Below, piece after piece: positions 44,815-57,309 of a stretch of DNA of 64,000 nucleotides. Both the position numbers and the translations under genes were made by a program. How positions within the stretch are numbered: position 1 is the first letter of the stretch; every line of letters starts with the position of its first letter. The notes below the pieces were generated by a model. That model was not told where the DNA came from and ran no database searches. It worked only from the letters and a program-made list of their open reading frames with translations. Source of the DNA: Magnolia sinica (Eukaryota > Streptophyta > Magnoliopsida > Magnoliales > Magnoliaceae); NCBI RefSeq assembly GCF_029962835.1, contig NC_080590.1, positions 56,542,001 through 56,606,000 of the forward strand, given 5' to 3'.

Positions 44815-45566
44815 CCTAAAATGGATGAAAATAGCCCCAGGGCCAAGGTATACTTAGGTTATAACCAAATCAGGTCTATATTGATCCAATGGAGCACTTC
44901 TGGTGGTCCATTTTCCACGTGAGGTCGGACTTAAGCTCACTAACCATGGATCTAGGTCAGTCTGAGTTTTCATATCAATTGGATTTACAGATCAGCTGCG
45001 GCGGACCAATCTCAATCCAACGGTCACCGAAACTCGATCAGGTCCACCGGCACTGTGACATGCCAGGGCCATCTTCCCTGATCCGAGGGTGAAATTGGGT
45101 CAGAATCCAACGGTCAGAAAGCTTAGAATCGGCGCGCAAGCGACACGACTCAGATTTCATAAATTCATATTTAATTTCTTAGCTTTCTCACACTCTTTAC
45201 TCCGGACTCAAGCAAATCGACCCAGGACATCATCTGGACTTGATTTTTGAGGTGATGGTCAAGCCCAACAAGGTGATTATAATTGTTTAAGATCATCGCT
45301 ATTGGACTTTCGACGCGTGGTCCAGGTCCGATACAAAGTTTCCAAGTACTTCTAAGAGAAACTGGATTTAGCGTTAAATCCAAGATTTCAGGGTAACATA
45401 GCGCTAACGATTCTACAGGTTTTGGGTCCTGCAGATCAAATTTAAAGTGATTGGTGCTAATTTTACAAGCAATCGAGTATAGCGCTAATTAACCCACATT
45501 TAACTTTTAAGAAATTTGAGGTAGTACTCGGGTCTTTACACGAAATTTTTCGGTCAATACACATAT

Positions 45567-46327
45567 GAGGAGATGTTACTAGAATTTTGATGTGGGCATT
45601 TAAATTGGAACATGAAACTATTACAATCTATCTGGTCTTGGATGGGTGGCTGATTTAGTCAGTTAGTTAGAAATACCATTAAGGATTCTATTAGATGCCT
45701 AAATCATTGTCACTTGTGGGGTGATGACTATTATCTTTGGTCAGACTAAATTATCTTTCAGTTGCACCGAATTAACTCGATTTATGTCTGAACTCTATGT
45801 CTTCCTTCAGATGCACTGAATTGATCTTGTAATTTTTTCAATCTTTTCTTCCTCCTTTGTACTTAGTTTTCTTAGATTTTTGGCATGTATATTATTCATT
45901 CTTAACCTCCAAATCTACCCTTATAATCTTTTGAGCATTAAACTCGATAATGGTATTTGTTTCATTCTAGTTTGTCTCTTTAATACTCTTACTTAAATTT
46001 ATCTTATAATCATTCTAGTTTATCTCTCCTAGGATGCTTTGTCGAGCCCACATTGTATTTTGACTTACTTATCGAAGCGACCGAGGAATATAATGATTGA
46101 TAAGAGTTGGATTCATTTGTCAAGGTACCTCAGTAACTTCTCGTTCCAGTTGATGTGGCCCATTGGTTAAGATGCATTGTTTGACATGTCCACCAATTGC
46201 ATTGAATGATTTAGGGTAAACAATACATACTTAAGTGGAGCTACAAAATTCTTAGGCTTTGCATTTACAAATATAAGTGATGAGGGAGGATCTTGTGTCC
46301 ATGTAAAAACTATAATAATAACTTCTA
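45567..46327. other. Mixed flank of the CACTA remnant, with an Athila LTR fragment
   Basis: 45755-46010 resembles the U3 part of the minus-strand Athila LTR at 40140-40330: CAATCTTTTCTTCCTCC, TTTGTACTTAGTTTTC, TTGGCATGTATATTATTCAT and GTTGCACCGAATT motifs. The rest (45567-45754, 46011-46327) I cannot assign; by position 46011-46327 could be CACTA non-coding sequence upstream of the transposase start. Confidence 0.5.
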
Positions 46328-46483
46328 GGTATCTCAACAAAAAGCATATGATCATATCATTTGTGACAGATTTAATACGAGTTATACCCATTGGTGTTTT
46401 CATGGGTAAGCCGCGTCTTCTTCCATGCCTATTACTGCAAATGTTACAAATAATAATCTAAATCCAAATGATGATATGCATAG
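46328..46483 (+). repeat. 156-bp direct repeat, left copy
   Basis: Identical, with no mismatch by eye, to 52472-52627. It contains the transposase start codon (46425) and its first codons (MPITANVTNNNLNPNDDMH). It flanks the truncated X insertion. Far too long for a transposition TSD. Confidence 0.97.
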
Positions 46484-48479
46484 CCGTAGTGCCCCATTCT
46501 CGGCTCCTAGCGTCCATACGCCAGATTCCAATCCTGGGATCCTACAAGGAGGATTTTTTTTTTTTTTTTTAGATTTATCTCGTAATAAGCATAACCACAA
46601 GTATACCCAAATCATAAAGGCAACATCATCATCACATATCCACTAATATAATCGTTTGAGTACAATACAGAAAGGGAAATACATATATAAAATAAATCAA
46701 AGCTCCAGAAGACCGCTGCACGCTCCAGGCTCAATGCTGCTGCAACCTAACATCACCTGCACGCATCTATCGTGCATAAGCTTATAGAAAGCTTAGTGGG
46801 TGATGAAATGTGTGCATAAGGTAAGTGCCAAGTAAGCAATATCAGAGTAATTAGAGTAAGCGGAAATACTGATAAATGCATAATCATACAATATCAGAAA
46901 CACTAGTAATATCATAATTCATACGAAATCAGAGTAATTCGAAAACATACTGATAGGCCCATAAATACCATCAGTTTTATCCAGGCTATGCGACGCAGAA
47001 ATATAATAAAAACAATATCATATACTGATGAAGCAATGTAGATCAACTATGCAATGTAGAGACAACAAGCCAAATATCAGATGCCGCTGATGCAATGCAA
47101 TATACAAATCCTGATGAGTCCACGAATACCATCAGTCGTATCTAGGCCGTATAATACAAAAACATAGCAATCTAAAATGCTAAGTATTGCAGATGTAATG
47201 TGGTATGCGGTGCGAATGAAATGACCATGCTGGAGTGTGAAGTCGGGATGATAGTACGTAGTATCGCAGGCTATGGGGTCCACCACCAGGGACTTCTATC
47301 CAAACCAGTCCCATACCTAAATTTGGATAGTCAGACTCAATGTGGTAAACTCCTGATCTCAGGTTAGTCGCGCGCCCAACCGAAATCCTCGCCATGCGAA
47401 GGTACAGGTAACAAATAGTTACGCACCACCACCCGAGTGGATAGTGAATGAATGAATATGCAATTCTTGCTCAATAAGTCCACATATCAGTACGGTTATT
47501 CTCTGGAAAATCACCGGGGTCTATTACACTCCAAACCAGATTGCCGCCCCATCGCGCACAACAAGGTGAGTGGAAGAGACCTCACTATCCGCCTGCCAAT
47601 ATCGGGCCCGGCTCGTCGATAGCGGACCCATTCCTCGAGCTGGTCAGACTCAGCCTAGCATTGCCCCCTCCTCTCGGGCAGGTAAGGCCGTACCCCTTTC
47701 CAACCGACCACGACACAGTGGGAGACGCGGCCTAATGGTATACGGCCCTCATGCGCTCATACATCCACTCGGTCTAGACGTTGGAGCAACCTCTGGAACC
47801 AAGAGGGTTTAGGGACTTTCACCCAGGGATATCTATAGCACCCCATGTAGAACAGATTTTCGGTGTCCCATCTAGCCATCCATGATATGCCTGTGGAGGC
47901 TACGACCCTGATGTCGCTAGGGCGTACAGTAATCATAATGCGAGATGCATGAGTCATACAATCCAGTCATGCATCAATCCTGCGCATACCGTATGCGCAT
48001 GTGAGATAACCTCCGCCTATCAGGGAGTCTCATAATAACATGCTCAATGACATATGCAATGATCAACCACATCTCATAACAAACATGCAGATGATGCGTA
48101 TGGGCATGTATCATGATGCTAAATTGTCACATACTCATAATCGGTATCAACAACCGGCATCGACAATCGAGCTCGACAATGTGGACATTTAACCAACATT
48201 GCTCCCAAGGAATGGCCCACATAGAGCCAAACATATAATGGGCCCACGGCCTCACATAAAGGCCTGATATACAACACAGTGGGCCTTACTCAAGGGCCAC
48301 ATATACACAACAGGCGGGCCTTACTCATGGGCCTAACATACATCGTAATGGGCTCCATTGCCTGACCCTCAAATGCATCGCAATGGGCTCATCATATAGA
48401 CCTCATTTACATCACATTGGGCCCTAGACATGGGCTGAATATACATCGCGTTGGGTCGCATATACATCACTCTGGGCCC

Positions 48480-49740
48480 CGACAATCGGAGTCGGCAATC
48501 GGTCACGACACATCATAATCGGTAATCGGCCTCGATCAATAATCGGTAATCGGCCACAATAATTGGAATCGGTCGATAATCGGCAATCAGCCCCAATAAA
48601 TCAGAATTGATAATCGACCTCGATCGATAATCGGCCACGACAAATCATAATCGGCCACGACAAATCATAATCGGTCGATAATAGGCCTTGGTAATCGGAA
48701 TCGGTAAATCGGCCACGTCAATCGGGGTCGATCGATAATCAGAATCGGTAAATCGGTCACGACAATCGGATCAATCGATAATCAGAATCGACAAATCGGT
48801 CACGACAATCAGATCGATCGATAATCAGAATCAGCAAATCGGTCACGACAATCGGGGTCGATCAATAATCAGAATCAGTAAATCGGTCACGACAGTCGGA
48901 TCGATCAATAATCAGAATCGGCAAATCGGTCATGACAATCGGGTCGATCGATAATCAGAATCGGCAAATAGATCACGACAATCAAGATCGATCGATAATC
49001 AAAGTCGGCAAATCGGTCATGTCAATCGGGTCGATCGATAATCAAAATCGGCAAATCGGTCACGACAATCGGGTCGATCGATAATCAAAATCGACAAATC
49101 GATCACGACAATTGGGATCAATTGATAATCAAAGTCGGCAAATCGGTCATGACAATCGGGATTGATCGATAATCAGAGTCCGCAAATCGGTCACGACAAT
49201 CGGGATCAATCGATAATCAGAGTCGGCAAATTGGTCACGACAATCGGGATCGATCAATAATCAGAATCGGTAAATCGGTCACGACAATCGGGTCGATCGA
49301 TAATCAAAATCAACAAATCGGTCACGACAATCGAGATCGATCGATAATCAGAGTCGGCAAATCGGTTACGACAATCGGGTCGATCGATAATCAAAATCGA
49401 CAAATCGATCACGACAATTGGGATCAATTGATAATCAAAGTCGGCAAATCGGTCACGACAATCGGGATCGATCAATAATCAGAATCGGTAAATCGGTCAC
49501 GACAATCGGGTCGATCGATAATCAAAATCAACAAATCGGTCACGACAATCGAGATCGATCGATAATCAAAATCGGTAAATCGGTCACGACAATCGGGTCG
49601 ATCGATAATCAAAATCAACAAATCGGTCACGACAATCGAGATCGATCGATAATCAGAGTCGGCAAATCGGTTACGACAATCGGGTCGATCGATAATCAAA
49701 ATCGACAAATCGGTCACGACAATCGAAATCGGTAATCGGC
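48480..49740 (+). repeat. X minisatellite with about 43-45-bp units and higher-order repeats
   Basis: More than 20 tandem units of the type AATCGGTCACGACAATCGGG followed by TCGATCGATAATCAAAATCG. Blocks of several units recur: 49078-49300 is echoed at 49385-49560, and the segment from 49251 recurs from 49468. Spurious ORFs open on both strands because the unit pairs are near multiples of three and stop-poor. Confidence 0.93.
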
Positions 49741-49859
49741 ATTAATGAGAGTGGCCTAACAAGGCATAAGTGAAGGTTACAATATGGACGTCCAACCATC
49801 ATTGCCCATCAATGTGGACATTCAACCAACATTGCTCCCAAGGAGTGGCCCACATAGGG

Positions 49860-50370
49860 CCGAGCATACAGTGGGCCCACGGCCTCATACAAGGGTCTAA
49901 TATACATCACCATGGGCCACGACCCATGGTCCTCAAATACATCATAATGGGCTACAACCCATGGGCTTCAATATACATCAAGTGGACTGCATCAATGGGC
50001 CGCACCAATGGGCCTCATATACGTCAAGTGGGCCGCATTAATGGGCTGCACCAATGGGCCTCATATACATCAAATGGGCTAGAAATACATCCCAATGGTC
50101 CTCAAGCATGGCCTGAAAATATATCACAATGGGCCGCTCATACGGGCCTAATATACATCCCGCTCATACGGGCCTAATATACATCAACATGGGCGACGAC
50201 CTATGGGCCCCAAATACATCACAATGGGCTACGACCCATGTGCCTCAATGTACATCATAATGGGCCGTAACCTATAGGCCTCGATATACATCAAGTGGGC
50301 CACATCAATGGCCGCACCAATGGGCCTCATATACAACGAGTGGGCCGCATTAATGGGCCGCATCATCTGC
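49860..50370 (+). repeat. GGGCCTCATATACATC-type tandem array of X
   Basis: Degenerate units of roughly 30-40 bp: CCAATGGGCCTCATATACATC, CAAGTGGGCCGCAT and variants. Confidence 0.85.
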
Positions 50371-51322
50371 ACCATTCATCTATTTTAGATATCATTTTTA
50401 GAGTATGACCCAAATGAATCATAACTGATGATCATCTGTACCATAATGCAAATAATAGTGGAAATAATGATTTTCACCGTTTAAAAAATTCTAAGGCCCA
50501 CCACCACGTTTATTTTCCATCAAGTCTGTTCATGAGGTCATCAAGACCTGGTTGAGAGGAAAACAAATATCATTTTGATCTAAAACTACTGTCGTTGTAA
50601 AAGGATTTTAATGGCATATGTTCATCTCTCCACTGTTTTCTTCAGTGTGGTCCACCTAATAGATCCGCCTCGTTTTAGTCTCAGCCCTTAAGACGGGCTT
50701 GCCAATTGGGTGAACGGTGTGGATTTTACACACGCCTCATGATCAGGCTGCTGTCCAGGCCCCAGGACGCACGGCCTGGATATAAAACACATGTCATGGT
50801 GGTCCAGATCAAATGGTTGGACGGTATAGATGAGACACATACACCGTGTGGGACCCAAAGAACTTGCTGACACAACAGCAACTGTTATTACTGGTGTGGG
50901 GCCCACACGTGTGATCCACCCAAAATAAACGGACGGACGGCCTGGATTATCATAGTACCTCATGATTAGACCTGCAGCTGCTGTCCAAACAAATAGACGG
51001 TGTGGAGATAAGACACTTACACCAAGGTGGGTCCCACCCAACCCAACAGATGGAGGGCTGTGGATATAGAATAACACATCAAGGTGGGTTCACAAGCACC
51101 GTCCAGAGGGACGGTGCAGATGCAAGTACATCAACGTGGGTCCCACATGGGGCCCACCACATATATACAGTATATCCATATATATTAAATCACGTGTTAA
51201 TATAATATTATATGAAACATATTATATAATAAATACATCAACATGGGTCCCACAGGGGACCCACCACGTATATATAATATAATATTATTTTATATATATT
51301 ATATATAGATACATTAAATCCA

Positions 51323-51344
51323 GTCCAGCGTCTAGACGCTGGAC
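51323..51344. repeat. Perfect 22-bp palindrome in X
   Basis: Each half is GTCCAGCGTCT. Next to AT dinucleotide tracts (51160-51310). Conserved as near-palindromes in the other X copies (28831, 56086) and echoed in the Athila B LTR (34264). Confidence 0.95.
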
Positions 51345-52471
51345 GTTTGGATGGACGACATGCAATGCATACATCTGGTGGCCCCACCTCCACACGTGCA
51401 GTACGTGTGGAATGGGTCCCACATGGCGGACGGGCAGCGTGGGATAAAACTCATACATCGTGTGCCATGTGGATGGGCCACAACGATTAGGATCAAGCTG
51501 CTATTTGTATTTTTATTTGGCAGCAACGCCTACTGTTGGACAGCAGCGGGTGCAGCAGATCACAGTCCATCTGGCCCACTAGCTCATGATCCGGAGGATG
51601 GACAACGCAGATTAAATACATACATCACAGTGGGATCTAAGCGGGGTCTACACGATTAAAGATCAAGCCGATATTGGTGTTTTTCAACCATCCAAATGGC
51701 CCAACCGGACCCACAGTCCAGCAGGGTGGACAACAAGGCTACCCCACCTGCTGGATGGTCAGATCCACATACCATAACACAGGTGGGCCACACACATCAT
51801 CACAAAGAGATGGAAGGAGAGAGAGGGAGAGAGAGAAAAAAAAAACGGTGGAGATGGGAGGAGCTCCGCCACTATGAGCTCCTCCATACTCATGCATACA
51901 TCAAGATGGGTCCCACATATGTGGGCCCTCAAATCACAAATCAAGTAAATAAAATCACTCACCTTAGATCCCTCCTTCCTTCTTCCGCCTATGTATGATA
52001 GAGCTCCAATAGGCACAACTTCAACGGTCAGGATGATCTTTGGATGGTGGAGATGGGAGGTAGGAAAGTGGGCCACAAAATCTCTCCCATGGAAGCTTGC
52101 TTGGACGTGGGATGCTTGCTTGGAGAATGAGAAAGAGAGATGAGAGAGAAGTGTAAGAGAGAGATGGGTGTGATGGGTGTGAGTGAGTGATGTGTACTTG
52201 TGTAAGAGAAGGTTGACTTTAGGGGAGGGGTGGTTGTACTTGGGGATGGGTGAGTGATGGAGTGTGATGTGTACTTTGATTGATGGGATTGATGGGATTG
52301 ATGTGATGGGTTCTCTCAAGATTTGCAACGAGCGGCGTTTTCCTCAAACTGAACGCGGGCCCACATCTCCTGGCCAGGGTACTGCATCGGCGTGCAAGAC
52401 GCGACATCAGAACCGCGGCGACGGCGCGGTCGCACTGGTACAAGTCTCGGGTCGCGCCGATTCTGATATAC

Positions 52472-52627
52472 GGTATCTCAACAAAAAGCATATGATCATA
52501 TCATTTGTGACAGATTTAATACGAGTTATACCCATTGGTGTTTTCATGGGTAAGCCGCGTCTTCTTCCATGCCTATTACTGCAAATGTTACAAATAATAA
52601 TCTAAATCCAAATGATGATATGCATAG
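52472..52627 (+). repeat. 156-bp direct repeat, right copy
   Basis: Identical to 46328-46483 and continuous with the transposase reading frame that follows, so this copy keeps the original context on its right, and the left copy keeps it on its left. Confidence 0.97.
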
Positions 52628-53300
52628 ATTATTAAATGGTGCATTCAATTTTTCGAGCCCAGATGATCAAAAGAGTGATGCAGCATATAGACCTACACAG
52701 GGGATTAATACCGAAGCACAACAGATTTTCAAATTAATAGAATACGTCGAAAAGAAATTGTACCCAGGCTACAAGAAGTTCATTAAACTCTCTTTCGTTG
52801 TTTGAATATATCACATAAAGTGCCTTGGTGGATGGAGCGACAAGTCATTCACGATGTTGCTTGCATTGTTAAAGGATGCACTCCCTGAAGGTGAAACCTT
52901 GCTAATGTCTTTCTATGAATCCAAGAAGATTATTGGGGACTTGGGCCTCAAATACAATAAAATTGATGCTTATCCTAATGATTGTATATTGTATTGGAAG
53001 GAGGCTATTGACGAGCAATCATATGGTATATGTGGTGCTTTCAGATGGAAAACAGTTGAACATCAATCAAATGACAAGGCGACTTCTTCATTTGCAAAAG
53101 ATAGAAAATTTTTAGCTAAAATATTATGCCATTTTCCTTTGAAACCAAGGCTTCAAAGGTTGTACATGTCATCTTAAACAACGTCTTCTATAAAATGGCA
53201 TTACGAGTGTCGCACTAGAGATGAAATGTTAAGGCATCCGGTTGACTCCCCAGCGTGGAAAACTTTTGACCACTACTATCTGACCTTTTCTTCATATCGT
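52569..53300 (+). pseudogene. CACTA (En/Spm) tnp2-like transposase, N-terminal fragment
   Basis: One frame from ATG 52569 to about 53325. Landmarks: KLIEYVEKKLYPGYKKFIKL, HIKCLGGWSDKSFTMLLALL, DLGLKYNKIDAYPNDCILYW, FPLKPRLQRLYMSS, IKWHYECRTRDEMLRHPVDS, all typical of the tnp2 family of CACTA transposases. Only two nonsense codons interrupt it (TGA 52803; TAA 53175). The catalytic C-terminal part is absent: an X fragment starts at 53337. The zinc-like region keeps CGAFRW but has lost an expected upstream Cys. It would have bound and cut CACTA ends. No CACTA terminus is visible. Confidence 0.88.
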
Positions 53301-53336
53301 TACAATGTTATACTTTGATTAGTAAATGACAGTTTC

Positions 53337-54929
53337 TGTCAGGCCTATGTCCTAGTGACCATTTCATTCCGTAGGATCCTGCGGTCCTTCAGGTTAAATT
53401 CTGGTGACCCTCGACTCGTAGATTGCATTTCCGCGTGACCCTGAGTCATATCCTGTAAACCCAAGTTGATTCAATCCGAGACATGAGCCATTGTGACTGC
53501 ACCGTCGCCGCCTCTTGTGCACCAATCCGACATCTAGATCATAAGATGTGGGCCGCGGATGATTATGGCCATGGACCGAACGTTGCGGGACCCGCCTAAC
53601 CCATGACACATTTCCTTAGGCCATTATGAGGATGACCTCAACCTAGCTATGGCTAGCCTACCTATAGCCACCCTAGCCCCTAGCCCATGATCCCTTTCTC
53701 TTCCCCATGAGAGCATGCCTTACACCTATCATCATTGCCTAGCTAAGAGAGCTATGCAATCATTGCATTTCTCTCTCTCTTATCTCTCTCCCTCTCTCTT
53801 TCATTTCCCATTTCCTCCATTGCTAGCAAGAGAAAGAGAGCTCCCAAAATTTTTAGCCACTTCCTCTCCCTAATCTTCCCAATCCAACTATCAAGAGACC
53901 ATCTCAACCATTGAATCTTATCCCCTTGGAGCATTGGAAGCCATTGGTGGAAGAAGAAGTGCTAGATTTGAAGGTGGGTGCACTCTAGATCCAGATTTCA
54001 TCCTCCCCTTTAGATATCTTTCTTTCATTTGTTTGGGGACTTGAACGACCTACCAATCTATGGTGGTGATTCTCCATGACCCCCTTGATGTGGCCTTTGG
54101 CCCATCTTCTTGCATGCGTGACCCATGGTGGGTCCATTCTCCATGGACCCTACCATGATGATTTCTACTCTAATCCATGCCTTCTAAGGGTCATCTAGAC
54201 CCCTCATTTGTATGGTGGGGATGGTATCCCCACCTCAGATTTTTATATATTATGATGGGCCCATGTATATGATTGTATGGTGTAAATCTTGTGAGGGACT
54301 CATAGTGGCGGAGTCCCTCCTTCATTGGCCATTTTCTCTCTCTTTCTCTCCCTCTTTCTCTCTTCTTCTTATTTTGACAATGATGATGATGTATGTGGCT
54401 AGTGGGCCACGTGTATATGGGCCTCATTTGGTGGACGAATTACATCAAAACCGTCCGGCCATGGAATGTTCAGCAGTAACACTGCTGAACTATATGAAAG
54501 GAAAACACCTATATTAGATTGATCTAAATCAAGTGGGCCACGTCCACATGGGACCCACGTGTGATACATGTGTTATATCTAAAACCATCCATCTGCTGGA
54601 TGCTGGGCTAGCAACCAAGACGTCCAGCAGCTGTTGTATCTGGCGTTAGCAAGTTCTGGGGTCCACCATGAGGTATGTGTTATGTCCATACCCACCCATT
54701 TGGCATACGTGTGGGATGGGACCCACCTTGACGTGTGTATTATATATTCCACACCATCCATTGGGCAGGACGGTGGGACCCCACCTCTGATGAATGTGTT
54801 ATATGCACTCCGTCCGTCCATTTCTGGGTGCGTGAGGCCCACCCCAAACGTGTGGCATGTGTGGGAGTGGGACCCACCTTAATGAATGTATTTTGTATCA
54901 ACACCGTCCATTTGGACGATGCTATGCCG
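53337..54929 (-). mobile_element. Family X fragment D, minus orientation
   Basis: Starts TGTCAGGCCTATGTCC, related to TGTAAGACCCGTATCC at 37865, and follows the same order (CGTCGCCGCC, pyrimidine-rich stretch, CATAGTGGCGGAGTCCCTCC, then GTGGGACCCACC modules). It ends at the start of fragment E. Inserted in, or joined to, the tnp2 pseudogene. Non-coding. Confidence 0.75.
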
Positions 54930-57263
54930 GTAACCTACGACCTATGATCGAGTTTGCGCATGACCCTAAGTCATATCCTATAGATTTGAGTCAGCTTAAT
55001 CCAAGACTTGTACCATTACAACCATACCGTCGCCGCGATTCCAACGCCGCGTCTTGCATACTGATCCGATACCCTGGTAGGGAGATGTGGGTAGGCGTTC
55101 AGTTCGAAGAAAACACCACACCTTTGCAATTCCAAGAGAATCTCTACAACATGTCCCATCAATCAATCAATCACTCAAATCAATCAATTAATCAATGCTT
55201 TCTTTCTCCTCAAGTCAAGCAACCCCAAAGTCAACTCTGTCTCACCCTCTCTCTTACACACCCATGCTAGTAATGTACACCATCACCTCAAATCCATCAA
55301 CCATCACTTCTCTTACAACAACCCTCTCTCTCTCATTTTTCCAACACATTTTCCAAGCAGCAAAATGAGCTCATGTCCAAGCTTCCCATGGAGAGAAAAG
55401 TGATTTTGGTGGCCCACCTTCCCATCCTCAAAACCTTCATCCTAACCATTCATTTCTCATCTTCCACCATTAAAGAGGAACACAAGGAGATCGGCTTTCC
55501 AACGGACCAAGAAGATCGAACGGTGGGTGCTTATTAGACTAGATCTTTCATGTTTTGATGATGGACCAAGTGAGGCCTACCGATCAATGGTATGGATCTC
55601 ACTTTAGACCCTATGTGTGGCCAATGGCCCACCTTGATTATCATGATCATTTCATGATGGGGCCATTCTCCATGGACTCCATCATGATGTTTATTTTTTC
55701 CTTGCATGGATATGGTCATCTAGACCTTGCATTCTAGTGGAGAAAGGATCTCCACCATTGATTTTGATCGGTGGGCCCACATGTATTGGGACTCACTTGA
55801 TGTACGTGTGAGGTATGGAAGGGAGGGCCCATAGTGTCGGGGTCCCTCCATCGCACGTGTCTCCTTCTTTCTCCCTCTCCCCATCTCTTTCATTTTTATT
55901 ATTGTTGTGTGTGATGATTTAGTTGTGTAGCCCACCCGGATGGACCCCACCATGAAGCATGTATTTGATCCAAGCCATTTGTAGGTGGGGCCCACTTTAT
56001 ATTTGTGTTGTATCCACATCATCCTTGCATTTGGTGGCCCACTTGAGTAAGGCCCACCTTAAATGCATGTGTTATGGCAAAGCCATCCAGTGTCTAGAGA
56101 CGCTGGACGTGAAATGGAAACAAAAAATATTAGCTTGGTTCAAGCCTTGGAGTGGGTCGCTCATGTAGGCCCCAGCTTAATGTATAAGTTTAGTCCACGT
56201 CGTCCATCTCATTCCCTGGCTCATTTTAGGAGTTGAGCCGAAAGATGGAGTCAATCTGATATTCTGGCGGGCCATAGTATAGAAAACAATTATTTTTACC
56301 GTTGAAAACCACCCTAATGTTTCTACTCGCCAAAATTCATCATATATTGGCCTCGTTTGGTTTGTCTCGAGCCGTAAAAACCAATGGCTGGGGTGGATTT
56401 TGCCGATGCCGGCTCCACATAGGAAAAACCTTCAAAAAATGAGTTTTTAAAAAAAGAAAATTAGGCAGCAGCACTTGCTGCTGCCGCTGACGCCAGGACA
56501 TAGCAACGTCCTACGTTTGACCCTGGAACGCTGGAAGCAGGGGTCCCATGCGTGAGCCCCACCGTGATGTGTTTTAAACATCCACACCGTGCATATGTTG
56601 GGTCCCCTTTGGGACAATGGGCCTCCCAAAAATCAACCATATGAGGCACTCAAGTGGCCCACGTCATTGGAAACAGTGGGACTGAATGTCTGCCATTGAA
56701 ACCCTTTTTGGGTATCACAGGAGTTTTGGATTAATATGAAATTTATTTTTCCTATTCATCCAGGTCCGTGTGACCTTATCAACGGTTTGGATGGAAAATT
56801 AATCATTATGGTGGGCCCCACGTGAGACCCACGGATGTATGTGTTATTTACCACATCGTCCACGGACAGTGGAACCACCACGGTGCATGTGTTTTATACA
56901 TGTTGTCCATCCATCTGATAGGGACAGTGGGTCCCACTGCTATTGACATCAGCAAGGTCTGTGGGAACGTATGATGTACGTATACCCACACCGTCCAGCA
57001 AAGGATGGTGGGACCCACCTAATGTATGCATTTTACATCCACATTGTTTGTGAAATGTTGCTGACTAGCAGCTGCTGCAGCCCACATTGTTGTATGTTTT
57101 GTACGTTCACACTATCCGTCCATGTGAGATGTGTGGACCCCAAACCATGATGTATGGGTCCCATCCACTCCGTCCGTTTGTTGGACGGGTGGGGTCCACC
57201 TTAAATTATGTATCCTATAGCCGCGCCATCCATCTGATAAGGACGGTGGCCCCCTGATGCATG

Positions 57264-57270
<7 letters not shown>

Positions 57271-57306
<36 letters not shown>
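57271..57306. repeat. (CT)n microsatellite in X unit E
   Basis: Uninterrupted CT run following GATGCATGTATTT. Confidence 0.95.

Positions 57307-57309
<3 letters not shown>

Larger units (their letters stand above)
42451..45561 (+). mobile_element. Gypsy-type solo LTR, 3.1 kb, TSD CATAT
   Basis: TGTAACGCCCTGAAATTCGG, a start common among chromovirus-type gypsy LTRs, to TTTCGGTCAATACA. The duplication CATAT at 42446-42450 and 45562-45566 is exact. CT-rich sequence (44718-44752) precedes a TATA-like CTTTATATAGG (44804-44814), supporting plus orientation with R/U5 of about 0.75 kb. There is no internal coding region, primer site or second LTR. Several short repeats (AAAGGGCTCATCACCAATCAATG-like, 43310-43540) lie in U3. 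Confidence 0.85.
46484..52471 (+). mobile_element. Family X unit lacking both termini, plus orientation
   Basis: 5988 bp collinear with X at 13448-29978 (without copia 2): it starts at CCGTAGTGCCCCATT, equivalent to 13519, and ends at GATTCTGATATAC, about 130 bp before the X terminus. So the TGTCACG and GGGCCTTACA ends are absent. Contains the minisatellite, GGGCCTCAT arrays, AT tracts and the perfect palindrome. The flanks are the two 156-bp copies. Confidence 0.9.

Noticed and set aside
49254..49735. Overlapping ORFs on both strands with repeated IDNQN/IGHDNRDRS-type peptides
   Set aside because: They come from a stop-poor minisatellite with unit pairs near a multiple of three, open on both strands and in several frames. 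There is no start context or conservation, so not a gene.
48480..49740. CRISPR-like repeat array
   Set aside because: Units are directly tandem and degenerate with no unique spacers, and the context is a plant transposable element.
51759..52328. 189-codon minus-strand ORF, and a 163-codon ORF at 29280-29771 in the equivalent part of another X copy
   Set aside because: Both lie in Ser/His/Thr-rich low-complexity DNA. Although the DNA is homologous, the peptides do not align in frame, and X fragment C (38277-38681, other strand) does not support either. Judged chance.
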